Shown: in pieces, positions 23,791-35,188 of the stretch
How positions within the stretch are numbered: the stretch's first letter is position 1
How the letters are laid out: every line of letters starts with the position of its first letter
Source of the DNA: Allomyces macrogynus ATCC 38327
Taxonomy: Eukaryota > Blastocladiomycota > Blastocladiomycetes > Blastocladiales > Blastocladiaceae
Direction of reading: 5' to 3'
Length of the DNA: 64,000 nucleotides
Assembly (NCBI GenBank): GCA_000151295.1
Contig: GG745331.1
Coordinates: 1,479,602 to 1,543,601 of the forward strand
Made by a program: the position numbers and the translations under genes
Notes under the pieces: model-generated
What the model was told of the DNA's origin: nothing
Database searches by the model: none
Seen by the model: only the letters and a program-made list of their open reading frames with translations

Positions 23791-24996
23791 AGGCCGTGAA
23801 TTAGGTGCAGTCGGCGGTCGCGATGCGGCTGGGTTTGGGAGCGGGCCGACACCGCGCCCTCGCACCGCAGCAGCAACGGGAGCGTCGAGCGCGCACATGT
23901 GCAGATGCCGGAGGACCTGGGCCATGGTATTGCGAGACGGCTGCGCGGCAGCAGCAGCGAACGTGCGGAAACGGCACCGTGATGCAGCAACGGGGCGCGC
24001 AGAGGCACCGACGGCGAGGCGGAGCGCGTCGCAGCGTGCGACTGCAGCAAGTTGGTCGTGCAGCAGCGGCCAGGTTGGGGGTGAGGCAGTGCTGGTCGGT
24101 ATAACTTGGCGAGAACAGGTCGAGAAAGAATGGCTGCGGGAGCGCCACTGCGAAGTGCGGACCTTGCTGCTGCACGGTGCAACCAAAGAACACGCTGCAA
24201 ACCGAACCGCCAACAGAGAAACACCTCTTGCCGGCATCCTTGAAAAGAGATTTTTCCTTGAATTCCTTGAACGAGAACAGCGCTTTCGACGTTGAATCGG
24301 CCCTGGTGCTGGCTGAAGCCGCCCCGCTTTCGAGATGCTTGGTCATTCGTTTTTTAAGTTGGATACTCGGACCCTTCCTCAAACAACGGTGCTTTTGTTG
24401 GACCCATTCTGAGCAGTGGACAACATCGGCAACACCTATTCAGTTATGTCCGCGCCGTTTGATGAAACATTTGCATTGTACGCGAGCGTGCGTTGGAGCG
24501 AGTTCCGGCTCCATTCAAGTCGTGGCATGGTCCAACGATGGTCTTTCAATTCGATGATGCTCTCGGTCCCCTCCAACATTAGAATTGTCATGTTTCACTG
24601 TGTAAAGTTAGCCGTTCCAAGTCAATTTGGTCAGGACTGCAAGCTTGGAGAAGGTCCTGTCCCACCAATCGACTAGAAGCGCGTCACACTGACGTCCCGT
24701 TCCGAGAGAGAAAAAGATTGTGAGAATGCGCGCGAAGCCTGCGGAATTATGATCTAATGCATCAACGCCCCAGCACAAAGGGAGTACAGGCAAAGACATG
24801 CGTGAGATGGGACAGAGCTCTCATGGTTGCTGCAAGGTCCTGCAATCATGAGAGCAATCATCCTGACACGCTTGGGTACAACCACTCTGTTCAAATAATT
24901 TCAAGACTAGCTGATCCTGCATCGCCCACTGGTACGGCCAATTGTCCACCGTTTATTTTCAGCAGCCGAAAATGGCGCTGACTGTTCTCCCAGTGC
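23791..24996. other. Intergenic, about 1.2 kb, no gene supported
   Basis: The minus-strand open frame 23801-24382 is Cys/Arg-rich and overlaps the likely 5' flank of the KIAA0930-like gene. From about 24300 the base composition becomes noticeably less CpG-rich. No domain was recognised. Confidence 0.45.
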
Positions 24997-25629
24997 TTGT
25001 ACTTTAACGCATCATCAACAATCTGGCTTGCTCCTCATACAGCGGTCTTGCTTCTGCCCACGACCTCGTTCGCATTGCACGCTGCGTTCTGCCCAGCTCC
25101 ACAACTAACGCATCTGACGCTCGCACCATGGACCATCGACATGGCGAGTTTCTGCCACGGGCTCGGTGATTTGCAAGCACTCGAGTCGTTGATTGTGCAG
25201 CAAACCGACATGGATATGGCGCTGCTCAATTTCTAGCAGATCCGGCAACTTTCGCGACTGCCCAGGCTCCAGTATCTCGATGCGGCAGTTGAGGAACCTG
25301 TTCGCCGTAATTTTTTCTCAACCTCGTATGTGATTGGCGCCAACGGCGAGTGGACCGCAAAACGACGACCTGGACGAGTCGGACGAGGACGAGGACGAGC
25401 GTGAGGAGTGGTTCTAACTTCCGAGCTCGGCTCTGTTTCCCTCGCTCAAGCACGCTGTGACCAATGACCAAGTCTTCTCCTTCCTCAGCGACCGCTCGTT
25501 CCAATCCCTGGAACATGTGACGCTCGTCGAGACGGAAGACGACTAGGAAAATGATGAAGCGGAAGCGACCGTTCTTCTTGCGCCGAAGCTCACGAGATTC
25601 GAGGTGGTAGCCACGGGCCGCGTGGAGTG
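24997..25629 (+). pseudogene. F-box/LRR-like family, copy 2, multiple in-frame stops
   Basis: Leucine-rich coding relics run from about 25080 (LTHLTLAPWTIDMASF, matching LTHLSLSPW of copy 1) through LSRLPRLQYLDAAVEE to FEVVATGR at 25625. In the best-matching frames there is a TAG at 25234-25236, a frame change near 25350, a TAA near 25420 and a TAG near 25545. Four or more lesions in 550 bp mean this copy is dead. No F-box portion was found upstream. Confidence 0.6.
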
Positions 25630-25787
25630 AAGAAGCCAGGACCAGTCAGGGTCATGTCAAGCGACAAAGCACCCACAGATCAGATCCTCACATCACGTTG
25701 AGCCCCTCAAGCACAACATATCACTTCCCGACTTGCAGCAGTAGCATTTAAGCCCGCTCAACAACAGCACCAGCTTGACAGAAATTA

Positions 25788-27676
25788 TGACCGACTGGAT
25801 TGATGGCGTCCCGCACTCCGTGGCGTCCCAACAGCGGTCGCCGACGCCTCTGACCGCATTGCCAACTCTCGTCCTTGACCGTATTGTCAAACATCTCGCC
25901 TGCTCTGCGCCTCGCCCCAGCGCTGCTGTGAACCTCGCTCGTGTTTCGCGTATTTGCAAAGCGCTCTGCCAACTTGCACGCCAGGCCTCTGTCGCGTATT
26001 TTGCTGTGTTCGCTGTTGGCGAGTTTGCGACCCTCGAACTTGTCAAGTGGGAGCTTGGGAGCGGATCCCCAACTCATCCTAGATGCCCGCTCCATTTGAC
26101 GGACTTACCAGGCGAGGAAAAGGGGCCAGCCAATGGACAGACTGATGTGATTGCCGCCCAAGTATCATGGATTCACACGCTATAAGTGATTCCTTATGAC
26201 CTTCCAGACGACCCGCCCCAGCCTCTCTGCCAAAGTGTGTTCTGCTGCGCGCAGTACTTGGGCGCTTGCTCGGTCTCATTAGCATTCAAATCGCGGACCC
26301 GTCTTGTGGCACCGCTGCAGTTGCGATTCAAAACTTGATCGATCTGGTTCTTGCTCATTCCAAAGTTGCGCAACGTGTGCGGCTTGAGGATTTTTTTTTT
26401 CTCGCAGCTCGGTGACTTGTCGCGTCTGGGTGAGGTGACGCTGCCAAACGTCATGCAATTTCGTATCGTGGACCCGGAAGAACAAGATGTAGTCGACGCG
26501 ATTTCAAACATGCCACAGTGTGAAAAGCTTGAGATCCAGCCCAGGCCGCTCTGTTGGAACGATATGACGGTTGATCGAATTGCGACATGCCTCTCGCACG
26601 TCTGGAATCTCATCATGCCTGCAGCATGGAAAGCGAATCCGACGGTCGAGCAATGGCGCTCAAGCACCCGCACCGACTTGCGCGGCTCGAGCGCGCTGAA
26701 ATCACGCCGTCTGTGTTTCATTGGTTGCTGGGCAAGACACATGACGGCGAAAATCGCCCTATTGACTGCGATCTTTCTCCAGCTGTGTGGCCAGCGTCGC
26801 GGCTCACGCAAATGGCGTGGAACATAGAAATGGCCAGGTTTTGCCAGGTTTTCGCCGAATTGACGAACTTCGAGTGGATCTGCGTGTATGGCGAAAATGA
26901 TTCGGCAGCTCTCTTGCCCAAGCGTGTCCGACAACTCTCGCAAATGCCCCGGCTCAAGCACCTAGATGCACACATTTCGGATGTGGACCAAACCGAGGTG
27001 CACGTACTTAAAGCCAAAGACAGCGACGACGATAGCGACAATGACAGTGACGACAACAGTGGCGACGGCATTATGCACATCGAGGGCGACGTTGACCCGA
27101 CCAAGGAAGAGTTTGAACAGTTGCCCGACTCGGCCGTGTTCTCGTCATTGAAGTCGCTCGTGATTGACGCGCCGTTTTTTGGGCTTTCACTGTGCTCGCG
27201 GCCCATCACGATGGCCGAACGGCAACTCTTGAGCTCGTCAATACGGAGCTCGAGAGCAGTTCGACACCCCGACGCCGTGGACGCCCGCTCTTTCGAGCTG
27301 ATGTTTTTGGCGAAGATGCAGTTCTGGAAGATGGCCGGACTGATTGGATTCAAGTATCTTGGATTCACTTGCTGCAAGTCATGTATTTGGACATGACGCT
27401 ATTGACGACACCAAGGAGGAGTTTGAGAAGATGCCGGATGCGGCCGTGTTCCCAACGTTGAGATCCCTCGTGGTCGACGCGCGGTTGTTCGATGTGCTTG
27501 TTGGACGCACTTTCACGGCGCTGGCGTCAATGACGTTCGTTGCCGAAGAGGATGACTGGCTCAATAGCTATGGAAGCATGTCGACGGTTCCATGTGTGCC
27601 CAAGTTGACGCTGTTCGAGGTGGCGATTTCCGCGTCGAGGGACAATATTTGGCGGCCACGCGACGCGCGACGTTGA
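25788..27676 (+). pseudogene. F-box/LRR-like family, copy 3, chimeric and frame-broken
   Basis: Begins with an intact reading frame (ATG 25788 to 26185, 132 residues) holding an F-box-like segment: PLTALPTLVLDRIVKHL followed by NLARVSRICKALCQLA. Leucine-rich sequence then continues in other frames: 26402-26640 (LGDLSRLGEVTLPNVMQFRI), 26640-27260 (ITPSVFHWLLGK, LRLKHLD-type repeats and an acidic Asp/Ser insert), and 27344-27676. A second partial N-terminal block sits out of place at about 27205-27380: ATLELVNTELESSS and a Gln/Gly-Arg-Thr-Asp...VSWIH segment repeat the block at 26030-26180. It is followed at once by a copy of the KEEFEKMPDAAVF segment that also occurs at about 27100. So this is a partial tandem duplication collapsed onto one locus. 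It is unlikely to encode a full protein. Confidence 0.6.
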
Positions 27677-27808
27677 AGGACCGTGGTCATCCTGTTCTCG
27701 GTTTCCGGCGGCAAGATCTGCACCAAAGCGCCGTTGCTGAGCACCATTCACTATCGTATCTCACAACGACAAGAGAAAAAAGATGCGCAAGCGAGGTAAC
27801 AAAAAAAT

Positions 27809-29848
27809 CTACTCGTGCACGAAAACGGCTCCGTGATTTTCCACACCACACGCGACGAGCGTCACTCTCGGCGCCGCGTCCGGGTGTGGGAACGCGGCCG
27901 TCCGGTTCTTGATGAGGTCGCGGAACAGCGACACTTCGGGCCACGACACGGGCCCAGTCACGCACACAATGATTTTGTTGCACTCCGTTGGTGTCGTCGG
28001 GTCCGTCGTGAGCAAGCGACTACAAAATGGGACAATGAGTTTCGCGCCCTCACAATCGCGCGTCGGAAATGCAATCAAAACGTACGAGAAGCCCAAGAAC
28101 CCACGCATGGCCTGCGCTGATGCCGACGGTGGGTCGTGCCGCACCAAGTCGGAAGTGCGGTCGTAGATCGCGGTCACGGCGTGCCGGATCAGATTTGGGA
28201 TGGGTGACGGCGGAAGTTGCGCGAGCCACGCAGCGAGCTGCGACCGAATATGGTGCACTCAGTCGGGTTCATGGTAGGCATTCGCGAGAGCCGCCGCGCT
28301 ACAGTCGAGCATGGTCGGTAGGACGTCGGGAATGGTAGTCATGGCCTGGACCAGGATCAACACGGCGAGCGACGGCAAAAAGTCGCGGTGCGGGCAGCGG
28401 GAAAGAAGTTCCGCGACGCGGTCGGCAAGAACAAAAGCCAGGCCTTGTGCAAGCATGGTGGAGAATGATTGTTGAAGCGCAATAATTTGGTTGACCGACG
28501 ACGCGTTGCTAAAACAAAAAATGAGCCGCAGTGAGTGATACGCAACAGTTCACAGTCGCATCCACGGACAAACGGCGCAGGTTTTGTCGAGGGCCGTCGC
28601 AATCAGGCCAGCAAACAAGAGACACTCAACCTGGTTCTGGACCACGTCCGAACGCTCTTGGAGACCGGCAAGCAGCTTCTTGAACTGAGCCGCCGTGGGT
28701 TTGCCGAGCAGGCGCATGCGCGTCCCCAGATCCATGAGCCGTTTTCGGAGCAGCGACAGGCCGTCACGCGGGAAATCGACGAGGAGCTGCATCCACTCGA
28801 GCACGACGCCGCCGTGGTGACAGAGCGGGACCGATAGGTCGGCATTCGCGCTCGGGATCGCAAACTGTAAAGATGCGGATGGTGCGAGCCCCACATATCC
28901 GTCCGATTTCGGCGTGGTCGATGGTCGGTACAGGCGCGACAGAATGTGGTCACTCTCGGTGAGCAGAGGCGCCAGGTCTAGCGCGCGATCGACAAGCACG
29001 ACAGCGGCTTTCGGGTGGCCGAGTTCGGAGGCAACGTTTAGAAACTGGCGCATGCGGATCAGCTCGCCTGCCGCCGTCACAGCGGTCGTTCGGTGGTCGC
29101 CGAGAGTCCACAGACAAGGATCCAAATCTCGACTTTCCAAGAGACCAAACAGGGCCACAGCAAGATCAGACGGGTGCGCAGTCTGCAGTGCTGATGCAGC
29201 AGGCCAATCACGAAGTCCCAACTTGAGTAGCGTGCCCGGTCGTAGAGAAGATTCCGGTGATGCACCAACGACGAGAAACGAGGGCAAGAGCGTGGCCCAA
29301 GTGACGGGCACATATTCACACACCACGAGATCGTCCACGTCCAGGTCGGAATCTGGTAAACCGTGCACGTCGCGATTGGCAAACTGGATGGCGCCGCGCA
29401 AATCGGCTTCGAGAGCTTCGCGCGGGTGCATGCCCATCACGTCGACATTGGTATCGGGAACAGACCCATCAGGCAGGAGCCCAAACGGCGTGCTCGACAG
29501 GATGCGGACCCTGGCCGTTGGCGACGCCGTCACGACAGAGGCTATGGCGCGGTGCACGCGAAACGCGTGTTTGGCGAGAACAAAGACCTTGGTGGGCGGG
29601 TCCGAAAATGTTTATGCTGTTGCTCGCGCCGGATCACTTGGCATGCGTTTTACGGCGACAGCACCCGCCTGGATCATAAGCGACGCAAGACCTTGCGGCA
29701 GAGCGTGGTCCCAAATATCGGCGGCGGCATCGTCAAAGTACGCGACGGCGCCTGGCAGGTGCGGCGCAATGCGGTCGGCAAACCATTGCTGGGCCGCAAC
29801 AGGAAATGGCGCGTCGTTGCGCGCTCCGCTTGGCGATACTGTGGCCAT
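27809..29848 (-). CDS. Sec1-family (SCFD2-like) vesicle-fusion regulator
   Basis: Proposed exons 29848-29654, 29587-28554 and 28508-27809. The first intron (66 nt, GTAAAA...CCAAG) removes a TAA and joins GAVA to VFVLAKHAFRVHRAI; the second is a 45-nt intron. Landmarks: AVAYFDDAAADIWDHAL at residue 35, HPKAAVVLVDRALDLAPLL in the middle (the Sec1 domain-3a region as seen in SCFD2), and CNKIIVCVTGPVSWPEV near the C-terminus. The total is about 640 codons, matching the SCFD2 length. Sec1/Munc18 proteins clasp SNARE bundles; SCFD2's partner is unknown. A TGA at 28259-28261 interrupts the last exon although coding continues in the same frame (HHIRSQLAAWLAQL). A 45-nt intron with a weak GAG acceptor could remove it; otherwise it is a lesion or error. 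Confidence 0.65.
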
Positions 29849-30336
29849 GGCGCTGAAATGTTGCAGCAGGTAGTTTTCAGTGTCTGGTTGTCGATGGTGG
29901 TCGATTTTACTGATTTATGAATGGCCGAAGAGAAGTGGGCAAAGAAGTAACACGTGCAACAAGGGCCAAGGCAGCGTGTCAAATCTCATGTTGCCTGTCC
30001 GACTTTTTCCGTTGCTGCCTTGATCAAGCTTGCTGCAAGGCGTGCAACCCTTTCTTCTTCAGTCAGCCCTTTCTCCTCTCTTTTTCTTCTCCTCTATATT
30101 TCTTCTCCTCTCCACCGCCGACTGCCAGTCCCTGTTCACCTGCCCGACTACGACGTGGGCCGACTTCCCCGTGCTCTTGTTGCTCTCGCCGAGCCCGCTC
30201 TTCTCCACTCGGACCCGCTGGCCAGCATTTCTCGCCAAGCAAGCCCGTTTGTAATCACTTTCCCAAGCATCAAGTATCCCAACGGCGTCAGGTATCGGTG
30301 TTCTTCCAACAACCCCACGTCACCATCACGATCATC
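29849..30336. promoter_or_regulatory. SCFD2-like / LETM1-like divergent intergenic region
   Basis: 488 bp. The part nearest the LETM1-like start (30050-30120) is strongly pyrimidine-rich on the plus strand (CTTCTCCTCTATATTTCTTC), a typical fungal upstream tract. Confidence 0.4.
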
Positions 30337-31491
30337 ATGTTGATCCGAACGCTCGCCGCTTCGACGGCGCGCCCGGCCTCGACTTTGGCTCGCAACCGAC
30401 TGTTGCTCTCAGCTCGCTCTTCATTACAACCTGTCCTGAGTTTGTCGAACCAGTCTCGGCTTTGGGCGTACCGTCTTGACATTCGACCCGTTCGGTGCTT
30501 TGTCATGTCGCCGTTGCTCCGTGCAAGTGCACCAGGACCTGTGCAACCCGTAAAGCCCCTGGATCCGGCACCGACGGATCCGAAGGTGGACGCTGTTCTC
30601 GCACACCCGCAACCGAGGCCGATCGCTGCGGCACCTAGCGCTGCCGCCGCCAGTAATACGCCCGCAACGGTGGACCCGAACGCGCACTTGCCCTTCTACA
30701 AGCGCTGGTCGCGGTACTTCATCGCCATGGCCAAGCAAATCTGGCGCGGGCTCAAGCAGTTGCGCGTCAACTACGATCTCGTGCGTGAGCTCCGTGCGAG
30801 CAAACCCGAGGACCAATGGACGCGCCGCGAGGCCATGCTCGTGCACCAGACCGACGACGACATCCGCGTGCTCATTCCGTTCCTGATCTGCGTCACGATT
30901 CTCGACGAAGGTCTGCCGCTGCTCATCTATTGGGGCTACGTGCCCTCGCCGTGCTTGATGCCGGATCAGATCGTCAAGCGGCGCGAACGGGCCGCCAAGC
31001 ACCGTATCACGGCGTCGCAGCTGCTCTTGTCGACTGATCTCGCGCCAATCGACCCCAAGACGCCGCTCGCCCAGCTCGACCGGTGGACATTGGCGCGGCT
31101 CGCGCAGTTGTTTGGATTGAGCAGTTGGGGAACGCGCTCGCAGGTTATGCGCCGGATCCAGGACCATCTCGCTTACGTGCGCCGCGACGACGCACTGATT
31201 CGGCGCGAAGGTGGTGCCGGAACGCTCAATGACGACGAACTGTGTCATGCTGCCGAGGACCGCGGCGTTTCGACGATGGGGAGGCCGCGCGACGCGATCC
31301 AGGCGGATTTCACGGCGTGGCTCGATTTGACGAGAAACGACAAGGCCATGTCGGACCTGGAATTGGCGCTCAGTCGTATTCAGCGCGCACCGGCACTGGC
31401 GGCGCTGGCTGCGACAACATCGACGCCGAGCGATGCCGCGCCACCACCGTCGACGGCGGATGCTCTGCCCGCTGCGTCAAGGACCGACTAG
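30337..31491 (+). CDS. LETM1-domain mitochondrial inner-membrane protein
   Basis: A single exon of 384 residues. The first 45 residues are rich in Ser/Ala/Arg without acids (LIRTLAASTARPASTLARNR), a good mitochondrial targeting sequence. An Ala/Pro linker follows to about 110. The LETM1 core runs from about 125 to 300: YFIAMAKQIWRGLKQLRVNY, RREAMLVHQTDDDIRVLIPF, a hydrophobic segment FLICVTILDEGLPLLIYWGY leading into the LPS/PSPC-type turn, then two helical repeats (LAQLDRWTLARLAQLFGL). LETM1 proteins mediate K+/H+ (and debated Ca2+/H+) exchange and bind mitoribosomes. There is no EF hand, as in the shorter LETM-domain paralogues. The upstream in-frame ATG-free stretch makes 30337 the natural start. 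Confidence 0.85.
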   Translation: MLIRTLAASTARPASTLARNRLLLSARSSLQPVLSLSNQSRLWAYRLDIRPVRCFVMSPLLRASAPGPVQPVKPLDPAPTDPKVDAVLAHPQPRPIAAAPSAAAASNTPATVDPNAHLPFYKRWSRYFIAMAKQIWRGLKQLRVNYDLVRELRASKPEDQWTRREAMLVHQTDDDIRVLIPFLICVTILDEGLPLLIYWGYVPSPCLMPDQIVKRRERAAKHRITASQLLLSTDLAPIDPKTPLAQLDRWTLARLAQLFGLSSWGTRSQVMRRIQDHLAYVRRDDALIRREGGAGTLNDDELCHAAEDRGVSTMGRPRDAIQADFTAWLDLTRNDKAMSDLELALSRIQRAPALAALAATTSTPSDAAPPPSTADALPAASRTD

Positions 31492-31744
31492 ATTCGGCAG
31501 GTGGCGGATAGATTTCTAGTGTAGCACCATATTTTTGCGATCGTATTGCTCGAATCCATTAGATACTCTGCGGATTGTGTCCTTTTTGGCCTTCGTTCAG
31601 ATCTTGCCATCTATGGTAGCCCTCATTGACACCCACTTTGCACTACTTCAACCCAACACGCTACATAGCTGCGACCGACTGTGATCAAATATGTATTCAG
31701 ATGGATTACAGAAATGGAGTCCACCCGCTAAAAACATCCAGTCT

Positions 31745-34700
31745 TCAAACGCCGGGCCCGAGCATCCGGCCGAGCCCCTTCTTGACGACTGCCGCGACGG
31801 CTGCCCGGGCCCCTCCCCCGGCTGCAGGCACGTTCGGCCACGCCGACCGGTCCTCTGCGTCCTCGGCCGTGGCTTCACTCTGGGCGCGCCAGTGCTGCAG
31901 CTGCGCACGCAGCGCAGCCTGAATCAACTGGCTCGCGTCACGCTCGGCCGAGCACTGCTGCAGACTGCGCTCGGTGTCGCGCAATCGGTCCTGGACAGAG
32001 CCCAATTCGTGCTCGAGTTCCACGCACCGGTGGCGCCACGTGTGGTCGTCCTCGGCGGGAGAAGCAACCAATGCGCGAGTTGTACCGTTGATATTGCTTG
32101 ATCGCCGCGTTGCAGACACGGAGCTGGCCAATGAACTCGATATGGGCATGGGCGCAATCGCTTTTTCAGCCGGTTCCGTGCTTGCGCGAACACGCCCGTG
32201 TGGGTCTGCGGCCACGAGCCGCACCATCCCTGACCGCGCCGAGACGTCCCGGTCGCAGTTCAGCGCGCCTGCTGCCGAGTCCCCACCCGGTCGAGCTCGA
32301 TCGACGGCGGCCAATTTCACCTCGAGTGTCGCGACCTGCGCTCGACTCGCCTCGAGCTCGCCACGCACCCGATCCAGCTCGGCACTCTCGTTCTGTTGCA
32401 CCGACCGCACGTCCGTCTCGAGCTGCGCGAGCCCCGACCGCCATTCAAGCGTCATCTGCACGCACTCGAGCACCGCCGAGTCGCGCTCAGCGATGGCCGC
32501 GTCGCGTCCGACCAGCGCCGTATCGCGCTCCTGTTCCGCACGCTGTCGCGCTTCCACGGCCGTGTTGAGCGCCGCCTGCAGGTCGGATCTCGCGCGTGAT
32601 TGGGAGAGCAGAGAGCGTCGTGCGACGCGGAGGGCGTTGCGCGCACGGTCGAGGTCGGTGATGTGCGCTGCGAGGTCGGATTGGGCGGTGAAAAAGGCAG
32701 ACTTGGTCGCAGCGAGGTCGGCTTGGGTGGTGGAGAGGGTACCTTGGGTCGCAGCGAGGTCGGCACAAGCGGTGGCTAGCGCGCAGGTCGCTTGTCCGAG
32801 CTCGGATTTGAGAGTCGTGGAACGTTCCGTGGTTTCGGCCAGACTGATTTCGAGCCGTCGCACATGGTCGGTGGCTGCGGCGAGTCGGTCTGCAGTACCA
32901 GTAGACTTGGTGACATGCGCGTTGAGGTCGGTTGTGGCGCGCTGCAACTGCTCCGACATGCTGTCGAGCTCGTGCTGAAGAACCCGGGTCCGTGCGCGTT
33001 CCTCGTCGAGCTCGTGTTGCACGCTACAGGTCCTCGCGCGTTCTTCGTCGAGCTCGTGTTGCAGATTGCGCGTCCGTGCGCGTTCCTCATCGAGCTCAGA
33101 TTGCAAACTGCGGGTCCTTGCGCGTTCCTCGTCGAGCTCGCGCTGCAGATCCCGGTTCCGTGCGCGTTCCTCTTCAAACTGAGCTCGTGCCGCGAGCGAA
33201 TCAGCTTGTGCCACACCCTTTTCTTCCTCAATCACGGCCATCCTCCTCTCACTCTCCCGCACCGCCGCCTGCCATTCGGCCTCGACTCGTCCCCGCCGCG
33301 CCTCCTCCTCCTGCGCGCGCGCATGCGCCTCATTCGCTCTACTCTCCGCGTCCTCGAGTCGGTCGTACAGCTCGTCCATCTCCACCTCCGAGCGACGCAC
33401 AATATCCTCGGTCTCGACAAGCACGCGGTCCATTTCCAGCTGCAAGTCCTCGACGCGCCGCATCGCCTGCTGCGCCTCCATCTCCTTGGCCTCGAGCATC
33501 GCCTCGACTTCCGCACGGCTCATGCGCTCGTGCGCGACCGCGCGATCCATGCGCCGCACTTCGTCGACCACGTCGTGCATGAAACGCACCCAGCTCTGGA
33601 CGTGCGTGCGCTGTGTTGCGGGGACGTTGGGCAGTTGAACGAGCGTGTCGCGCAAGTGCATGGCGCGAGTCGCGACGGATCCGTCGACCGGCGAGACGGG
33701 CCACATGGCCATGACCTTGGCCTCCGCGTCCACTTCAGCCCTGTGCATGACGGTTGCGACCATTCGGTCCACGTCCTCTGGTGACTCGACGTTACCTTCG
33801 AACGCGCACTTCCGGCACACCGTCTCCACCACCTCCCTCGCCCTGGCCGCCTCCGCGTTCGCGCGCTCGGCGTTCCTCGCGACCGCATCACAATCCGCCA
33901 ACAACGCCATCATTTCCGCATGTTCCCTGCGGTACCGGTCCTCAAGCCGCGAAAGGTACGGCGCGTCGTGCACAAGTGCCGGGTCCAAGTCCGGGAACGC
34001 CGTGCGGCGCGCCAAGTGGACGACCTGGTCGGCGATCGCCGTCTGGTGCGCGAGTTGCGCGCTCAAGTGTTCCGCGGCCGTGCAGGACTCGTGCGCGAGA
34101 ACGTGTAACTCGTGCTGCGTGCGCTCGAGGTCGGTGACATGGTCGTGTAATAGGGCGACGACGAGGTCCGGTGAAGGGGTGAGGGTCAGCGGGGGTGGGG
34201 TGGGTGGGGAGGGGAGGCCAGCAAGCGGCGCGTCGACGGCGGTGGGAGCGGGGGCGGAGGTGAGCAGGAGGCCGGCGGCACGGGTGTCGAGCAGGTGGTC
34301 GAGCGTATCGGGCGAGTACGGGCGTGGGGAGAACGCGGCGGATCGTTGTCGGTCGTGGAGGGCACGGTCGGGTGCGGCTTCGTGAGCAAGAACGACGGTC
34401 CGGATTTGCACTTCGGGCTCGTCGTCGGGCGGCAGCGGCTACAGCATAGCAACACTGTTCATCAATATCAAATCCCGACCATCGTTCTCCACCAGTCCAT
34501 TATCCACAAATGACGGACCGTGTCGACAGCCAATGCCATCCACTCGTCGTCGGTCCTCGGCTCGCCCTCCGCGGACGGCGTCGCGCCTGGACTCGCGACC
34601 AGCGTCAACGTGGACGACGCGCCAGACCGCAAAGTATGGCGCGACACGCTGAGGCCATCCCATTCATCGGCCCACGTCGGTCTTGCCGGCAGACCATGCT

Positions 34701-34851
34701 GCAGAACGAGCGGGTAGAGTGCCTTGATCGCGGGCGTGCAGGGCGCCGATCTCGGCCACGACTGGGCACAGGGCGTCGCGCTGCCGGGATCGTGGGCAAT
34801 TTCGTGCGTCGTTTCGTAGAAATCGTCGGAGACACTTGGGGTGGCGCTCAT
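31745..34851 (-). CDS. Large coiled-coil protein with 14-residue tandem repeats
   Basis: Two exons, 34851-34480 and 34438-31745, about 1021 residues, if the 41-nt intron (GTCGGG...CTGTAG) is real; without it translation would have to begin after 34439. The N-terminal 124 residues (TPAIKALYPLVLQHGLPARP, WADEWDGL) look globular. From about residue 200 nearly everything is predicted coiled coil: Glu/Arg/Leu/Ala-rich heptads, with five copies of an RTRxLQxELDEERA unit in the middle and a Ser/Pro hinge at about 880. Such proteins are typical of centrosome, basal-body or Golgi scaffolds, which fits an organism with flagellated spores, but no family-specific motif was recognised. Function is unknown. 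Confidence 0.7.
32961..33176. repeat. 42-bp coding minisatellite
   Basis: About five tandem 42-bp units, clearest as 32997-33038, 33039-33080, 33081-33122 and 33123-33164, encoding the 14-residue repeat in the coiled-coil gene. Units differ by a few substitutions; the period is an exact multiple of both the codon and the heptad (14 = 2 x 7), so it extends the coil without a phase break. Confidence 0.9.
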
Positions 34852-35188
34852 GATGATTGGTTGCACTTGCTGGATTGATTGGTTGGGCTTGCTCGGTCAC
34901 GACAAGCTGATCGCGGCCGGTCGCTCAACTGCTGCCCAGTACGGCTGTGTCGTTGCTGTAGCACTGCGTCGAGTCGCACGTCGTCTTTCGGTGTGGACTG
35001 TGCGGCAACTGGCCGTCGCATCGCAGTCGCGTGAAAAGCTGGGATCCAACCACGACGTGCGAGACGAAAGCGTGACCGCGCCGTAAATGCCTCGCATCGC
35101 TCACCTCATCGCGACGATGGAAAGGATGACAATGAGACGCAAATCGATACAGCTATACAGATGTATTGAATAATGGTCGCCCTAACAA
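34852..35188. other. Intergenic, no gene seen
   Basis: Between the start of the coiled-coil gene and the IST1 stop codon, both on the minus strand. Includes the coiled-coil gene's promoter. No TATA box recognised. Confidence 0.45.

Noticed and set aside
23801..24382. 194-residue minus-strand frame upstream of the KIAA0930-like gene
   Set aside because: Cys/Arg-rich, overlaps the expected promoter and 5' UTR, and frame analysis shows no conserved segment.
29612..29614. TAA in the SCFD2-like gene after residue 78
   Set aside because: A 66-nt in-phase intron (GTAAAA to CCAAG) removes it and joins conserved sequence.
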